Source: JAEZKC01 sp046538945
GTDB taxonomy: Bacteria > Fibrobacterota > Chitinivibrionia > Chitinivibrionales > Chitinispirillaceae
Assembly: GCA_046538945.1 (NCBI GenBank)
Contig: JBKHHW010000012.1
Span: 1-39,291, forward strand
Length of the DNA: 39,291 nucleotides
Direction of reading: 5' to 3'
Under the pieces are notes generated by a model that saw only the letters and a program-made list of their open reading frames with translations, was not told where the DNA came from and did not search any database. The position numbers and the translations under genes were made by a program. Below, one piece after another: positions 32,284-39,291 of the stretch. Each line of letters starts with the position of its first letter. Position 1 is the stretch's first letter.

Positions 32284-33771
32284 TTACTTTCCGAGAATCG
32301 ATTCAGCTTTGGCCGGATCACCGACAACACACTCTGTTGTCCCATCCGGCAGGTCTTTGACAACAACTCCTGCACTGACGAACTGATCACGGATGCGATC
32401 AGCCATCTCAAAATTCCGTTCCGCACGTGACTTTCTGCGCAACAGAGCTTTCCGGACCAAACTGCTCTTAAGCCCCTCGGAGAACTGATCACCGAAAGAC
32501 AGTTTGATTCTGAAACCCTCAACTTCCTCCACTACCTCCAGCTTCTCCTCCTCTTTCAGCAGATCCAGCCCAAGAACCCGATCGGCCCGCTCAACAAACC
32601 GTACCTTTTCGGCGTCGCTGAGCTCACTGCCCCGCACCCCCTCCCACAAGGCGGCCACAGCCCGGGGCATGTTGAGATCATCGCACGCAGCCGCCATGAA
32701 CGGCTCCAGAGCCCGGTCCACCTTCTCCCCATCAGCGCCACCATCCCTTTTCAAAACAGCAACCGCCTTGCGCAAATTGGAGAGACTCTGCTCTGCGGCA
32801 CGCACTCCGTCCCAGGAAAAACTGAGCGGCGAACGATAATGAGCAGTGAAACAGAACATGCGATAAGCCAGAGGTGATATGCCCTGCTCCTTCAGAGAGG
32901 ACAGGGTGACGAAACTTCCCCCAGATTTGGCCATCTTACCTTTATCCAGAACCAGAAACTCACCGTGAAGCCAGTACTTCGCAAAAACCTTACCGGTTGC
33001 AGCTTCCGCCTGGGCGATCTCGTTTGTATGATGCACCCGGATATGATCAACTCCGCCGCAATGTATGTCCAGCGGCTGAGGAAGATACGCCAGAGCCATG
33101 GCGCTGCACTCGATATGCCATCCGGGGAAACCCACCCCCCACGGACTGTCCCACTCCATCTGTCGCTTTCTGTCTTTTGGGGAAAACTTCCAGAGTGCGA
33201 AATCGGTGACAGCTCTCTTCTCACCCATATCCACCCGCTCACCTGCGCGCAGACTCGAAGGGTCAAGTTTCGCAAAATCGCAGTACCTGGGAAAACGAGT
33301 GGTATCGAAATAGATACCGTCCTGAGTTCTGTAGGTGAACCCCTTTTCCTCAAGAGCCCTGACCATGTCGATCATCTGAGTGATGTGATCGGTCGCTTTG
33401 GGCCATATATCCGGCTGAAGAACATTCAGCTCGGAGATGTCTTTCATGAATTTGTCTGTGTAGAAAGCGGCGATATCCCAGACACTCTTACCCTCCCGGG
33501 CTGCCCCCTTCTCCATTTTATCCTCACCTGTATCCGCATCGGAAACCAAATGCCCCACATCGGTGATGTTCACAATATGCTTGACACCGTAACCGCTTGC
33601 TAGCAGAACACGCTTAAGCACATCCTCGAACAGATAGGTGCGCAGATTTCCTATATGAGCGTAATTATAAACCGTAGGTCCGCAGCAATAGATAGCTACC
33701 GGATCATTACTGGATTCAAACAACTCCTTTTTGCCAGAAGCCGTGTTGAACAGATACAGTTTTCTCTTCAC
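32284..33771 (-). CDS. cysS: Cysteinyl-tRNA synthetase
   Basis: This 495-residue class I synthetase charges tRNA-Cys. The HIGH signature is HIGN (39-42) and the KMSKS signature is KMAKS (279-283), a tolerated variant. Expected zinc ligands are Cys30 (in CCGPTVY), Cys222 (in HIECSAM), a His in VHHTNE (247 or 248) and Glu251. The start is GTG, placed directly after the purM TAA (TAAGTG), with GGAG upstream within purM, so the two are coupled. The C-terminal region is normal. Confidence 0.97.
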   Translation of the reverse strand: MKRKLYLFNTASGKKELFESSNDPVAIYCCGPTVYNYAHIGNLRTYLFEDVLKRVLLASGYGVKHIVNITDVGHLVSDADTGEDKMEKGAAREGKSVWDIAAFYTDKFMKDISELNVLQPDIWPKATDHITQMIDMVRALEEKGFTYRTQDGIYFDTTRFPRYCDFAKLDPSSLRAGERVDMGEKRAVTDFALWKFSPKDRKRQMEWDSPWGVGFPGWHIECSAMALAYLPQPLDIHCGGVDHIRVHHTNEIAQAEAATGKVFAKYWLHGEFLVLDKGKMAKSGGSFVTLSSLKEQGISPLAYRMFCFTAHYRSPLSFSWDGVRAAEQSLSNLRKAVAVLKRDGGADGEKVDRALEPFMAAACDDLNMPRAVAALWEGVRGSELSDAEKVRFVERADRVLGLDLLKEEEKLEVVEEVEGFRIKLSFGDQFSEGLKSSLVRKALLRRKSRAERNFEMADRIRDQFVSAGVVVKDLPDGTTECVVGDPAKAESILGK

Positions 33772-34806
33772 TTAAAACTCCATCACCACAGTGCCGGTTC
33801 CGGAAACGATTTCTCCGATCCTGACCGGACCATACTCGGCAAGCTCAGAAGACGTCATGACTTCTTCGGCGTTTTCAGATGATACCACAAGCGCCATCCC
33901 GATACCCATGTTGAACGTGCGGTACATTTCATTGTTCTCCACATTGCCTGTCTTCTGAAGATACTGGAATATGGGAAGCGGCGTCCAGGAGGAGGTATTG
34001 ATCAGGGCATTGCAGCTTGACGGCAGCACCCGGTCGATATTGTCGGGAAAACCGCCACCGGTAAGATGAGCGCATCCCTTGACGAGTCCCTTTTCCATAA
34101 GAGAATGGGTCTTGATATATGATCTGTGCGGCCTGAGCAGCACCTGGCCGAAACTCTCACCGTTCTCGAATTCGTCCGAATAACTTTTTTTGCCCACTTC
34201 CCTGACGATTTTGCGGGCCAGACTGTATCCGTTTGTATGAAGCCCGCTTGAAGGCAGCCCTATAATGACATCGCCGGGTTTGATACCCCCCCCGTCAATA
34301 ACCTTGTCTTTATCAACCACGCCCACAATGGTTCCAACCAGATCGAATTCACCGGAAGCGTAAATATCGGGCATTTCGGCTGTTTCGCCACCGATAAGAA
34401 CACAGCCGTTAAGACGACAGGCCCGCGCAAGCCCCTCCACTATCTGCTCCGCAGTTTCGGGAACCAGCTTTCCGATGCCAATGTAGTCCAGGAAAAAAAG
34501 CGGCTTGGCACCCATGACCAGGATATCATTGACGCAATGGTTCACGATATCCTCTCCCACCGTGTTGTAGACCCGGCTTTCGAAAGCAATCTTCACCTTG
34601 GTTCCCACACTGTCGGTGGAAGACACGAGGATGGGAGAAGCCATGTTTTTTAATGAAGTGATATCAAACATTCCACCGAACTGACCGAACTTGCCCGCCA
34701 CCGAATCATTATAGGTGGAGGCCACCAGTTCACCGATACGCACTTTTGCTTTGTTCCATGTGGAGATGTCCACCCCGGCATCAGAATATCTAAGCGATTC
34801 AGCCAT
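33772..34806 (-). CDS. purM: Phosphoribosylformylglycinamidine cyclo-ligase (AIR synthetase)
   Basis: This 344-residue enzyme of de novo purine synthesis closes the imidazole ring of AIR using ATP. The segments HCVNDILVMGAKPLFFLDYI (91-110), GGETAEMPDIY (138-148) and GLPSSGLHTNGYSLARK are diagnostic of PurM. The ATG is preceded by a weak site. The predicted transcript begins near 34961, leaving a 5' leader of about 155 nt, in which I recognised no riboswitch class. Its stop touches the cysS start. Confidence 0.97.
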   Translation of the reverse strand: MAESLRYSDAGVDISTWNKAKVRIGELVASTYNDSVAGKFGQFGGMFDITSLKNMASPILVSSTDSVGTKVKIAFESRVYNTVGEDIVNHCVNDILVMGAKPLFFLDYIGIGKLVPETAEQIVEGLARACRLNGCVLIGGETAEMPDIYASGEFDLVGTIVGVVDKDKVIDGGGIKPGDVIIGLPSSGLHTNGYSLARKIVREVGKKSYSDEFENGESFGQVLLRPHRSYIKTHSLMEKGLVKGCAHLTGGGFPDNIDRVLPSSCNALINTSSWTPLPIFQYLQKTGNVENNEMYRTFNMGIGMALVVSSENAEEVMTSSELAEYGPVRIGEIVSGTGTVVMEF

Positions 34807-34945
34807 TTTTACCGTCTACCGCTTTCCGTTTGATATATCGTTCATCAGTTAAGAAGAGTCCTTCCCCGCGGTCAGGGCTCCACCCAATTCATCTCAAAAC
34901 TACAGTCTGGAGCTCAGGCAGATCTTCACGAAAGATTTTGTCACA

Positions 34946-35000
34946 GCCGCCTGAGTCAAATCAGAACAAAATAGGTTAGGCGGCCCCTGGAGTCAATCAG
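34946..35000. repeat. Inverted and direct repeats at the purM promoter
   Basis: GCCGCCT (34946-34952) and AGGCGGC (34978-34984) are perfect 7-bp inverted copies, with the promoter -10 box between them. Overlapping this, GAGTCAAATCAG (34953-34964) recurs as GAGTCAATCAG (34990-35000), a direct repeat 37 bp apart differing by one base; the second copy includes the -35 box. The arrangement fits operator sites for a repressor, which I cannot name. Confidence 0.5.
34968..34996 (-). promoter_or_regulatory. Promoter of purM-cysS-clpP
   Basis: On the minus strand TTGACT (34996-34991) and TATTTT (34973-34968) stand 17 bp apart. Both boxes and spacing equal those of the tRNA-tuf promoter. It lies in the 231-bp gap between the helicase stop and the purM start. 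The rest of this gap holds the long purM leader, with a small hairpin (ATCTT-TCGTG-AAGAT), and a weak 5-bp hairpin at 35022-35037 right after the helicase stop. I see no gene in it. Confidence 0.7.
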
Positions 35001-35037
35001 CAAATACCGGACCAGAAGAAGAAACCGAATGAGGTTT

Positions 35038-36525
35038 TCATACCAGTTTGAGAAACCTCGAGGGCCTGAAAGCCATCACTCTCCCGTAGAAGGATTTCTG
35101 TGCCACGGTAACGAAAAACAGAAACCTCTGCGCCCTGGTCACCCCTACATAAAAAAGCCTCAACTCCTCCTCGAAATCCCCCTCGGGTTCGAGCTTTGTT
35201 TTAGGCTTAGCCAACCTGATCAACAGATCGGTCCAGGACCTGACCGGATCCTTTTTGGGCAGCTTATAATGAGGAAACACTCCCTCCTCCAGATCGCATA
35301 GAAAAACCACCGGATACTCCAGCCCCTTGCTGGCGTGAACCGTCAGCATCTGAGGGAGCGAAGCGGTATCGACACCGCTTTTGCTGTACTCCTGTGCCAC
35401 CCACTCACGGGAATAGTTGATACGGAAAAGCATCGCCATGGAGCCGATATCAATTTTCTCCCTGCGCTGAATGAAACGCGCTTTCCCCAACACCCATTCC
35501 ATCATCTGATCCTGTTTTCCGAACCGCATCAGGACCGGTTTTCTGCAACCGTTGGGAACCGCCCTGAGGCCGCTTACCAGAGTTTTGCGATACTCTTGCG
35601 GTTTTTCCAGCCAGAGCCGGTTTGCGCAGTCAAGAATGACAGGAATGCTTCTGTAGTTGATCTGCAGCTTAATAATGGCGGCACCCTTGAACCGGGAGGT
35701 GAAATTGCGGATAGGTCTGATATCCGCGCCTCTGAATCCATAAATTGCCTGATCATCATCCCCCACCGCATACAGGCTCGCCCCGAACGCGAGCAGAAAG
35801 TCAAGCAGCTCTATCTGCATGGGATTAGTGTCCTGAAACTCATCAACCAGAACCGCATCGAAACGCCTGCCGTAGTGTTCGGCTACAAAGCGATTAGTTC
35901 TGAAGAGGATCATGGCCCCCTTGATCAGATCGGAGTAATCCCAGAGCCCCTCTGCTTTTCTGGCAAGAAGGAACTTTTTCTCGATTTCGGAAAGCAATCT
36001 CTGCTCAGATTCGTCAAACCGCCCCCGCGCTTTCTCCGGAAATACCGCCAGCTGATTAAGCGTGCTGTCCAGCTCCGAAAGACTCATCCGGAGCGTTCTG
36101 CGGTTTTCCACAGAGCTAACCTGAGCTAGCAGTTCAAGCCTCTGCCGGTTGGTGAGCAGTTTGACCTGACCCCTGAACCCAATTCTCTGGAAATTGGTGA
36201 TGCCGCGGATACGTTCACTCAGAACCCTGAGCGAAAAGGAGTGAAATGTGGTCACCAGCGGGGGATTCGGTCCACGGCAAGCCGGGTCGAGTGCGGCCAG
36301 CCTCTGAGCCATCTCTTTGGCTGCTTTTCTTGAAAAGGTGAGTGCGCAGATTCTAAAAGGTCTGATTCCGGAGCGTACCAGAAAGGCGATCCGGCGAGTG
36401 AGGACGGCAGTTTTCCCGCATCCGGCTCCGGCCAGTATCAGCACCGCTCCGCTGTTGGGGACAGTGACGGCCCGATGCTGTTCCTCGTTGAGACCGTTCA
36501 AGAGGTCAGCGCGGTCGCCGTTCAT
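35038..36525 (-). CDS. Compact UvrD/Rep-family DNA helicase lacking the 2B subdomain
   Basis: This 495-residue superfamily 1A helicase carries the full motif set: Q motif GLNEEQHRAV (11-20), Walker A AGAGCGKT (32-39), motif Ia ALTFSRKAAKEM (61-72), motif II VDEFQDT (227-233), motif III VGDDDQAIYGFRGA (254-267), motif IV NYRS (290-293), motif V TVHASKGLE (395-403) and motif VI LRLFYVGVTRA (455-465). UvrD, Rep and PcrA are 670-730 residues. Here only about 20 residues separate the FRINYSR segment (367-373) from motif V, where relatives insert the roughly 150-200-residue 2B subdomain. The C-terminus ends at PSRFLKLV, the usual close of the 2A domain. It should be an ATP-driven 3'-5' translocase; its pathway is unknown. 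The ATG has GGGGA upstream. It follows the exported protein by 37 nt and probably shares its promoter. Confidence 0.9.
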   Translation of the reverse strand: MNGDRADLLNGLNEEQHRAVTVPNSGAVLILAGAGCGKTAVLTRRIAFLVRSGIRPFRICALTFSRKAAKEMAQRLAALDPACRGPNPPLVTTFHSFSLRVLSERIRGITNFQRIGFRGQVKLLTNRQRLELLAQVSSVENRRTLRMSLSELDSTLNQLAVFPEKARGRFDESEQRLLSEIEKKFLLARKAEGLWDYSDLIKGAMILFRTNRFVAEHYGRRFDAVLVDEFQDTNPMQIELLDFLLAFGASLYAVGDDDQAIYGFRGADIRPIRNFTSRFKGAAIIKLQINYRSIPVILDCANRLWLEKPQEYRKTLVSGLRAVPNGCRKPVLMRFGKQDQMMEWVLGKARFIQRREKIDIGSMAMLFRINYSREWVAQEYSKSGVDTASLPQMLTVHASKGLEYPVVFLCDLEEGVFPHYKLPKKDPVRSWTDLLIRLAKPKTKLEPEGDFEEELRLFYVGVTRAQRFLFFVTVAQKSFYGRVMAFRPSRFLKLV

Positions 36526-36562
36526 GGCAGACTTCCCCGGAGCTGGTTATTCTACATGACTG

Positions 36563-38245
36563 TTAGCGTTTTGCAGAGCCGTTGAGAGGCCGCACACTTT
36601 TTTTCCAGGCCAGGAAGCGGTGTGCCTTGTTTTTCCCCGCCTCGTAATCTTTTTCGTAAACTACACCTTCAGGAGAAAGAATCGTGATGTCCTTGCGTTC
36701 CTCAAAATTCAGATTATTGAATGTGAATCTTTCCTGAAACTGTCCGTCAGCAGAAAAAACGACCACCTCAGCCCAGTTCTCAAGATCCACTCTGATAAAG
36801 ACGCTCCGGGACTTGCTTATGCCAAGGACCCGTGCACACACCACCACGTCTCCGAAACCGTAATCCAGATTGAATACAGTCCCGTTCTCCAGATGATTCA
36901 GTGATATCCCGTAAGGACACCACGTGGTGGGCAGTTCCGCGATCTCTTTCTGCATTTTACCGACGTGGTCCGGCATAGTCTGAAGGACACGCGACATTTT
37001 CTTCTTGAGACCCTGGTCAGGCAAACGGTGCACTTTCACAAACAGACTGTCTCTGGCCAAGTCCTTCACATCCAGAAGTGTCATTCCATTTTCGTCTTTA
37101 TACAAAACCTCGGGAACGATACCCCGACGGGAGGCATCGCAGCAGTCCACTTTGACCGGAATAAAGGAGATTCTTCCTTCTTCGGCGAACTGATTTCCGT
37201 GCACAGGTGCACAGGGATCGGATATGAAACGGACAAAACTTCTTTTGTACACATCGATTTTTTTCCACTCCCAGTTGATTGCGCCGTAATACATGTCCCC
37301 GTATGCATCGAGGGAGGGAACGAAAACGTGAGTCGCGGCTTTTCTTACAGTGAAAACCGTCTTGATCTTATCGACTTCCTGCAGAACAGCATCTTTTATC
37401 TCCTGTTTCAGGAGCTGGTTGCAGTAAAGTACATTGCCGGCCTGGTCACATAATGCGATCGTCTGATAGTATTCATCCTTCTTGTTCCCCATCACGTTGT
37501 ACATTCCCAGATAATACCAACGCCCCTCGCGCGAAAAGACCCCCATGGGCTCGATGAGCTTGAGTGGCACGTTGCAGTGGCCTCCTGATCTGAGGCCCGG
37601 GAAAAAAGAGACAAACTTACCATCCTCCTCGACTATCAGAGGTGAAGTAAAGGAGTAGAACATATCTGTTGTCCACCACTTGCGTCCACCCTCAAGAGAG
37701 GTGAATCCCGCCAAATGGGGTTTGAGGTACATCGTACGGCCGACATCCTCACTGATGCTACTGCGGGAGATATTGAGAGGCCTGAACCTTTTGATCTCCT
37801 TGAACAGCTCCCTTTCATCGTTTTTGAGTTTGCGGAGCTTTTTTTTAAACAGCCTCTTGCTGAAGATCAGAGGCGGTTGGTCACTTTTCCCGGCATCTTT
37901 ATAATAGATGACACTGGTGCTGTCGAAAGGGTAGGCCAGAACGGTCTTCGGTTTCCCTTTCCGGGTCGCTTTGCGATTGTCTTTTATAAGCGAGTGCTCC
38001 TCAAGCAGCTTGCCTTGGAGGTCGTAGAGAACATAACCGTGCTTCGAATAGAAAAGAAGTGTGTTGTCCGCCATGAGAACGGGGCCGGCCAAAGAGGAGC
38101 GGAGATGATCATCCCAGACACAATGGTACAGGCTGCCTGAATCGTCATTGAGATCGATTGTGAACAGCAGCGAATCTTGGGAATCCTGAAATCCCCACGC
38201 AATACTTATCAGTGCGGCTATCAGCAATAAACCTTTTCTCATCAT
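36563..38245 (-). CDS. Exported protein of unknown function
   Basis: I do not recognise this family. From the ATG at 38245 it is 560 residues. It starts with a signal peptide (MMRK, then a hydrophobic run to about residue 18 ending AWGF), so it is probably periplasmic or surface-bound; there is no lipobox. The rest is rich in short beta-strand-like segments with turns such as LCDQAGNVLYC and VVFSADGQFQERF, which recalls beta-propeller blades, but no repeat is regular enough to be sure. It has several cysteines, including a CC pair in KVDCCDAS. A TTG start 36 nt upstream is open, but it would fall almost at the predicted transcription start. It is divergent from the HAMP protein and 37 nt ahead of the helicase. 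Confidence 0.8.
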   Translation of the reverse strand: MMRKGLLLIAALISIAWGFQDSQDSLLFTIDLNDDSGSLYHCVWDDHLRSSLAGPVLMADNTLLFYSKHGYVLYDLQGKLLEEHSLIKDNRKATRKGKPKTVLAYPFDSTSVIYYKDAGKSDQPPLIFSKRLFKKKLRKLKNDERELFKEIKRFRPLNISRSSISEDVGRTMYLKPHLAGFTSLEGGRKWWTTDMFYSFTSPLIVEEDGKFVSFFPGLRSGGHCNVPLKLIEPMGVFSREGRWYYLGMYNVMGNKKDEYYQTIALCDQAGNVLYCNQLLKQEIKDAVLQEVDKIKTVFTVRKAATHVFVPSLDAYGDMYYGAINWEWKKIDVYKRSFVRFISDPCAPVHGNQFAEEGRISFIPVKVDCCDASRRGIVPEVLYKDENGMTLLDVKDLARDSLFVKVHRLPDQGLKKKMSRVLQTMPDHVGKMQKEIAELPTTWCPYGISLNHLENGTVFNLDYGFGDVVVCARVLGISKSRSVFIRVDLENWAEVVVFSADGQFQERFTFNNLNFEERKDITILSPEGVVYEKDYEAGKNKAHRFLAWKKSVRPLNGSAKR

Positions 38246-38289
38246 ACCCACGATCTGCTTAAGTTCTGTTTTTTGGTTCAAACTGTTCT

Positions 38290-38319
38290 AATATATATAG
38301 TTTTTTCGATCATTGTTAA
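38290..38319 (-). promoter_or_regulatory. Promoter of the exported protein and helicase genes
   Basis: On the minus strand TTAACA (38319-38314) and TATATT (38295-38290) are 18 bp apart. The predicted start, near 38283, gives a leader of about 38 nt to the ATG at 38245. This argues against the TTG start at 38281. The region is A/T-rich, so chance matches are possible. Confidence 0.5.
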
Positions 38320-38353
38320 AAAGCCCAAAATGATTTTTTTTGGCGCAGTTCTA

Positions 38354-38381
38354 TTGTTGAACAAATCTTTTGATTTATATT
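38354..38381 (+). promoter_or_regulatory. Possible promoter of the HAMP-domain protein gene
   Basis: On the plus strand TTGTTG (38354-38359) and TATATT (38376-38381) are 16 bp apart, about 83 nt ahead of the ATG. The -35 box is weak. It shares the 218-bp divergent intergenic region with the promoter at 38290-38319. Nothing else was recognised in that region. Confidence 0.35.
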
Positions 38382-38463
38382 GTGATACAGTTGTAATGTT
38401 TTAATTAGAAGTGTAGATACAGAACACGTATGAACGTTTGATCCTGAAAAGGGCGGAAAAAAC

Positions 38464-39048
38464 ATGGAAAAGTTTGTTCGCAAACCGGTAGGCAATTTCT
38501 TCATCAAGAAATCTCTCCAGCTCAGGTTGATAACGAAAGTGGTCCTGGCGTCGCTGGTTTCCACTATTGTTTCCTCAGGCAGCCTGCTTCTGGTCTACTA
38601 CCTCAGATACCATACCGTAGTGGTCTATCAATGGGACCAGATCAGCGACGAACTCAACCGTGAACACATTTTCCACCTGATTCTCCCCACCCTTATCATA
38701 AGTTCCGTAGTGGGAATTCTGGTCTCAATCGGAATAGGCCTCTATACATCGAGAAAGTACGCTGTTCCCATATACAAAATAGAGCAGTGGACATCCATGC
38801 TTCTCAAAGGGAAAATGACTGCTCTTTTGAGATTCAGGGAGAAAGAGGAGATGAAAGAGCTTTCGGAAAGATGCAACGAACTGGGAGGGAAATTCCGTTC
38901 AGATCTGCTTGAGATCAAAAAGAGAGTGGAGAGTCTGGAGGCTGACGGACCGGGGAGCGAGGATCTCAAAGCCATTTCCTCGATTCTGGCCCAAATGGAG
39001 CTGGAAGAGAAGCCATCGCAAGAGAAGAAGGCCACATCCAAAGCATAG
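38464..39048 (+). CDS. Small membrane protein with a HAMP-like region
   Basis: This 194-residue protein has two membrane segments (about 24-47 and 71-94) around a short periplasmic loop. A HAMP-like region follows (about 95-150): a Pro-containing start (KYAVPIYKIEQ), a connector, and a second helix beginning with Glu (EEMKELSERCNEL). The tail is a charged helix with Lys/Glu-rich end. No kinase, methyl-accepting or cyclase output domain is present. It may act as a signalling adaptor with a partner encoded elsewhere. A GGGCGG run stands 7 nt before the ATG. It is the only complete plus-strand gene in the window. Confidence 0.85.
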   Translation: MEKFVRKPVGNFFIKKSLQLRLITKVVLASLVSTIVSSGSLLLVYYLRYHTVVVYQWDQISDELNREHIFHLILPTLIISSVVGILVSIGIGLYTSRKYAVPIYKIEQWTSMLLKGKMTALLRFREKEEMKELSERCNELGGKFRSDLLEIKKRVESLEADGPGSEDLKAISSILAQMELEEKPSQEKKATSKA

Positions 39049-39071
39049 AAACCGAATCGCAACTGAAAGCC

Positions 39072-39140
39072 CCGGACAGGGCCGGCACTCAAAACCGCCC
39101 CTTAATTCAGCTTGTCTGTCCTTTCCTCTATCCTGTCCGG
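39072..39140 (+). terminator. Possible terminator after the HAMP-protein gene
   Basis: CCGGACAGG (39072-39080) and CCTGTCCGG (39132-39140) are perfect inverted copies and are followed by TTATTTCTTTT. The 51-nt loop is long for an intrinsic terminator, so this is tentative. It starts 24 nt after the stop codon. Confidence 0.35.
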
Positions 39141-39197
39141 TTATTTCTTTTCCCTGCCCGGCAGAAAATATCTGGATAACATTCACATAACAGAAGA

Positions 39198-39226
39198 GCC
39201 CGATGGGAAGCTCTCTTCCACCGGGC
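39198..39226. terminator. Hairpin near the right edge, possibly a bidirectional terminator
   Basis: GCCCG (39198-39202) pairs with CGGGC (39222-39226) and the stem continues inward after one mismatch (TGGGA with TTCCA, one G-U pair), leaving a short loop. Neither side has a clean T-run; on the plus strand CCTACGGCTTTAAAAT follows. It could end a transcript from either direction. Confidence 0.4.
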
Positions 39227-39245
39227 CCTACGGCTTTAAAATAAC

Positions 39246-39291
39246 ATGAAGGAAACCGCTCAGCAGACCTGCACTTCCAATTGCGAAGCAA
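39246..39291 (+). CDS. Possible start of a plus-strand gene, cut by the window edge
   Basis: An ATG opens a frame reading MKETAQQTCTSNCEA that runs off the end. The CxxxC near the N-terminus recalls the start of some Mrp/Nbp35-type iron-sulfur ATPases, but 15 residues are not enough to say. There is no ribosome-binding sequence upstream, so the call is weak. Confidence 0.2.
   Translation, partial: MKETAQQTCTSNCEA

Noticed and set aside
34807..34961. Purine-type riboswitch in the purM leader
   Set aside because: I looked for the conserved core of purine riboswitches and did not see it; only a small 5-bp hairpin is evident.
38246..38281. TTG start giving the exported protein 12 more residues
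   Set aside because: It would lie at the predicted transcription start with no ribosome-binding site, and it pushes the signal peptide inward. It remains possible if the promoter is wrong.
38742..39291. Minus-strand frames of 116 and 130 codons at the right end
   Set aside because: They overlap the HAMP-like protein gene or low-complexity intergenic sequence and show no recognisable family or ribosome-binding site.

Overview
The window is 39.3 kb of a bacterial chromosome of moderate GC. It is almost entirely the core transcription/translation superoperon, read on the minus strand from about 31.55 kb down to 0.1 kb. The organism looks like a Gram-negative-type (gracilicute) bacterium, probably of the FCB/PVC assemblage. 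Evidence for this is the roughly 190-residue insertion inside the RpoC trigger loop, the coiled insertion in RpoB, the Thr-Tyr-Gly-Thr-tuf gene order, an acidic tail on L17, and an EF-Tu switch I that resembles the planctomycete type. I cannot name the genus; a Fibrobacterota- or planctomycete-related lineage is only a guess.

Layout in the direction of transcription, right to left. Positions 38464-39048 (+) encode a small membrane protein with a HAMP-like region. Divergent from it, 38245-36563 (-) encodes an exported protein of unknown function, followed by a compact UvrD/Rep-type helicase (36525-35038) that appears to lack the 2B subdomain. Next is purM-cysS-clpP (34806-31654) with its own promoter. 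Then a second strong promoter starts tRNA-Thr(UGU)-Tyr-Gly-Thr(GGU)-tuf-rpmG-tRNA-Trp-secE-nusG-rplKAJL-rpoBC. A third promoter in the rpoC-rpsL gap starts rpsL-rpsG-fusA-rpsJ-rplCDWB-rpsS-rplV-rpsC-rplP-rpmC-rpsQ-rplNXE-rpsNH-rplFR-rpsE-rpmD-rplO-secY-infA-rpmJ-rpsMKD-rpoA-rplQ-fba. This run ends at an intrinsic terminator at 97-128. Positions 1-70 hold a promoter and ribosome-binding site for a gene lying beyond the left edge.

The str, S10, spc and alpha operons are fused with no foreign gene between them. Compared with Escherichia coli, tuf is missing after fusA, and adk/map are missing between secY and infA. A class II fructose-bisphosphate aldolase gene is appended after rplQ. Together the genes supply RNA polymerase (alpha, beta, beta'), NusG, the Sec translocon core (SecY, SecE), IF-1, EF-G, EF-Tu, most ribosomal proteins and five tRNAs, so transcription, translation and secretion capacity are made as one co-regulated block.

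The most unusual observations are these: the non-canonical switch I of EF-Tu; a seven-copy 18-bp tandem repeat giving L17 a Lys/Glu/Pro tail; the 2B-less helicase next to an unrecognised exported protein; an L33 with only three of its four zinc cysteines; two promoters with identical -35/-10 boxes that each overlap a different repeat; and frequent GTG/TTG starts in ribosomal genes. I saw no CRISPR array, insertion sequence, prophage or clear new defence system.
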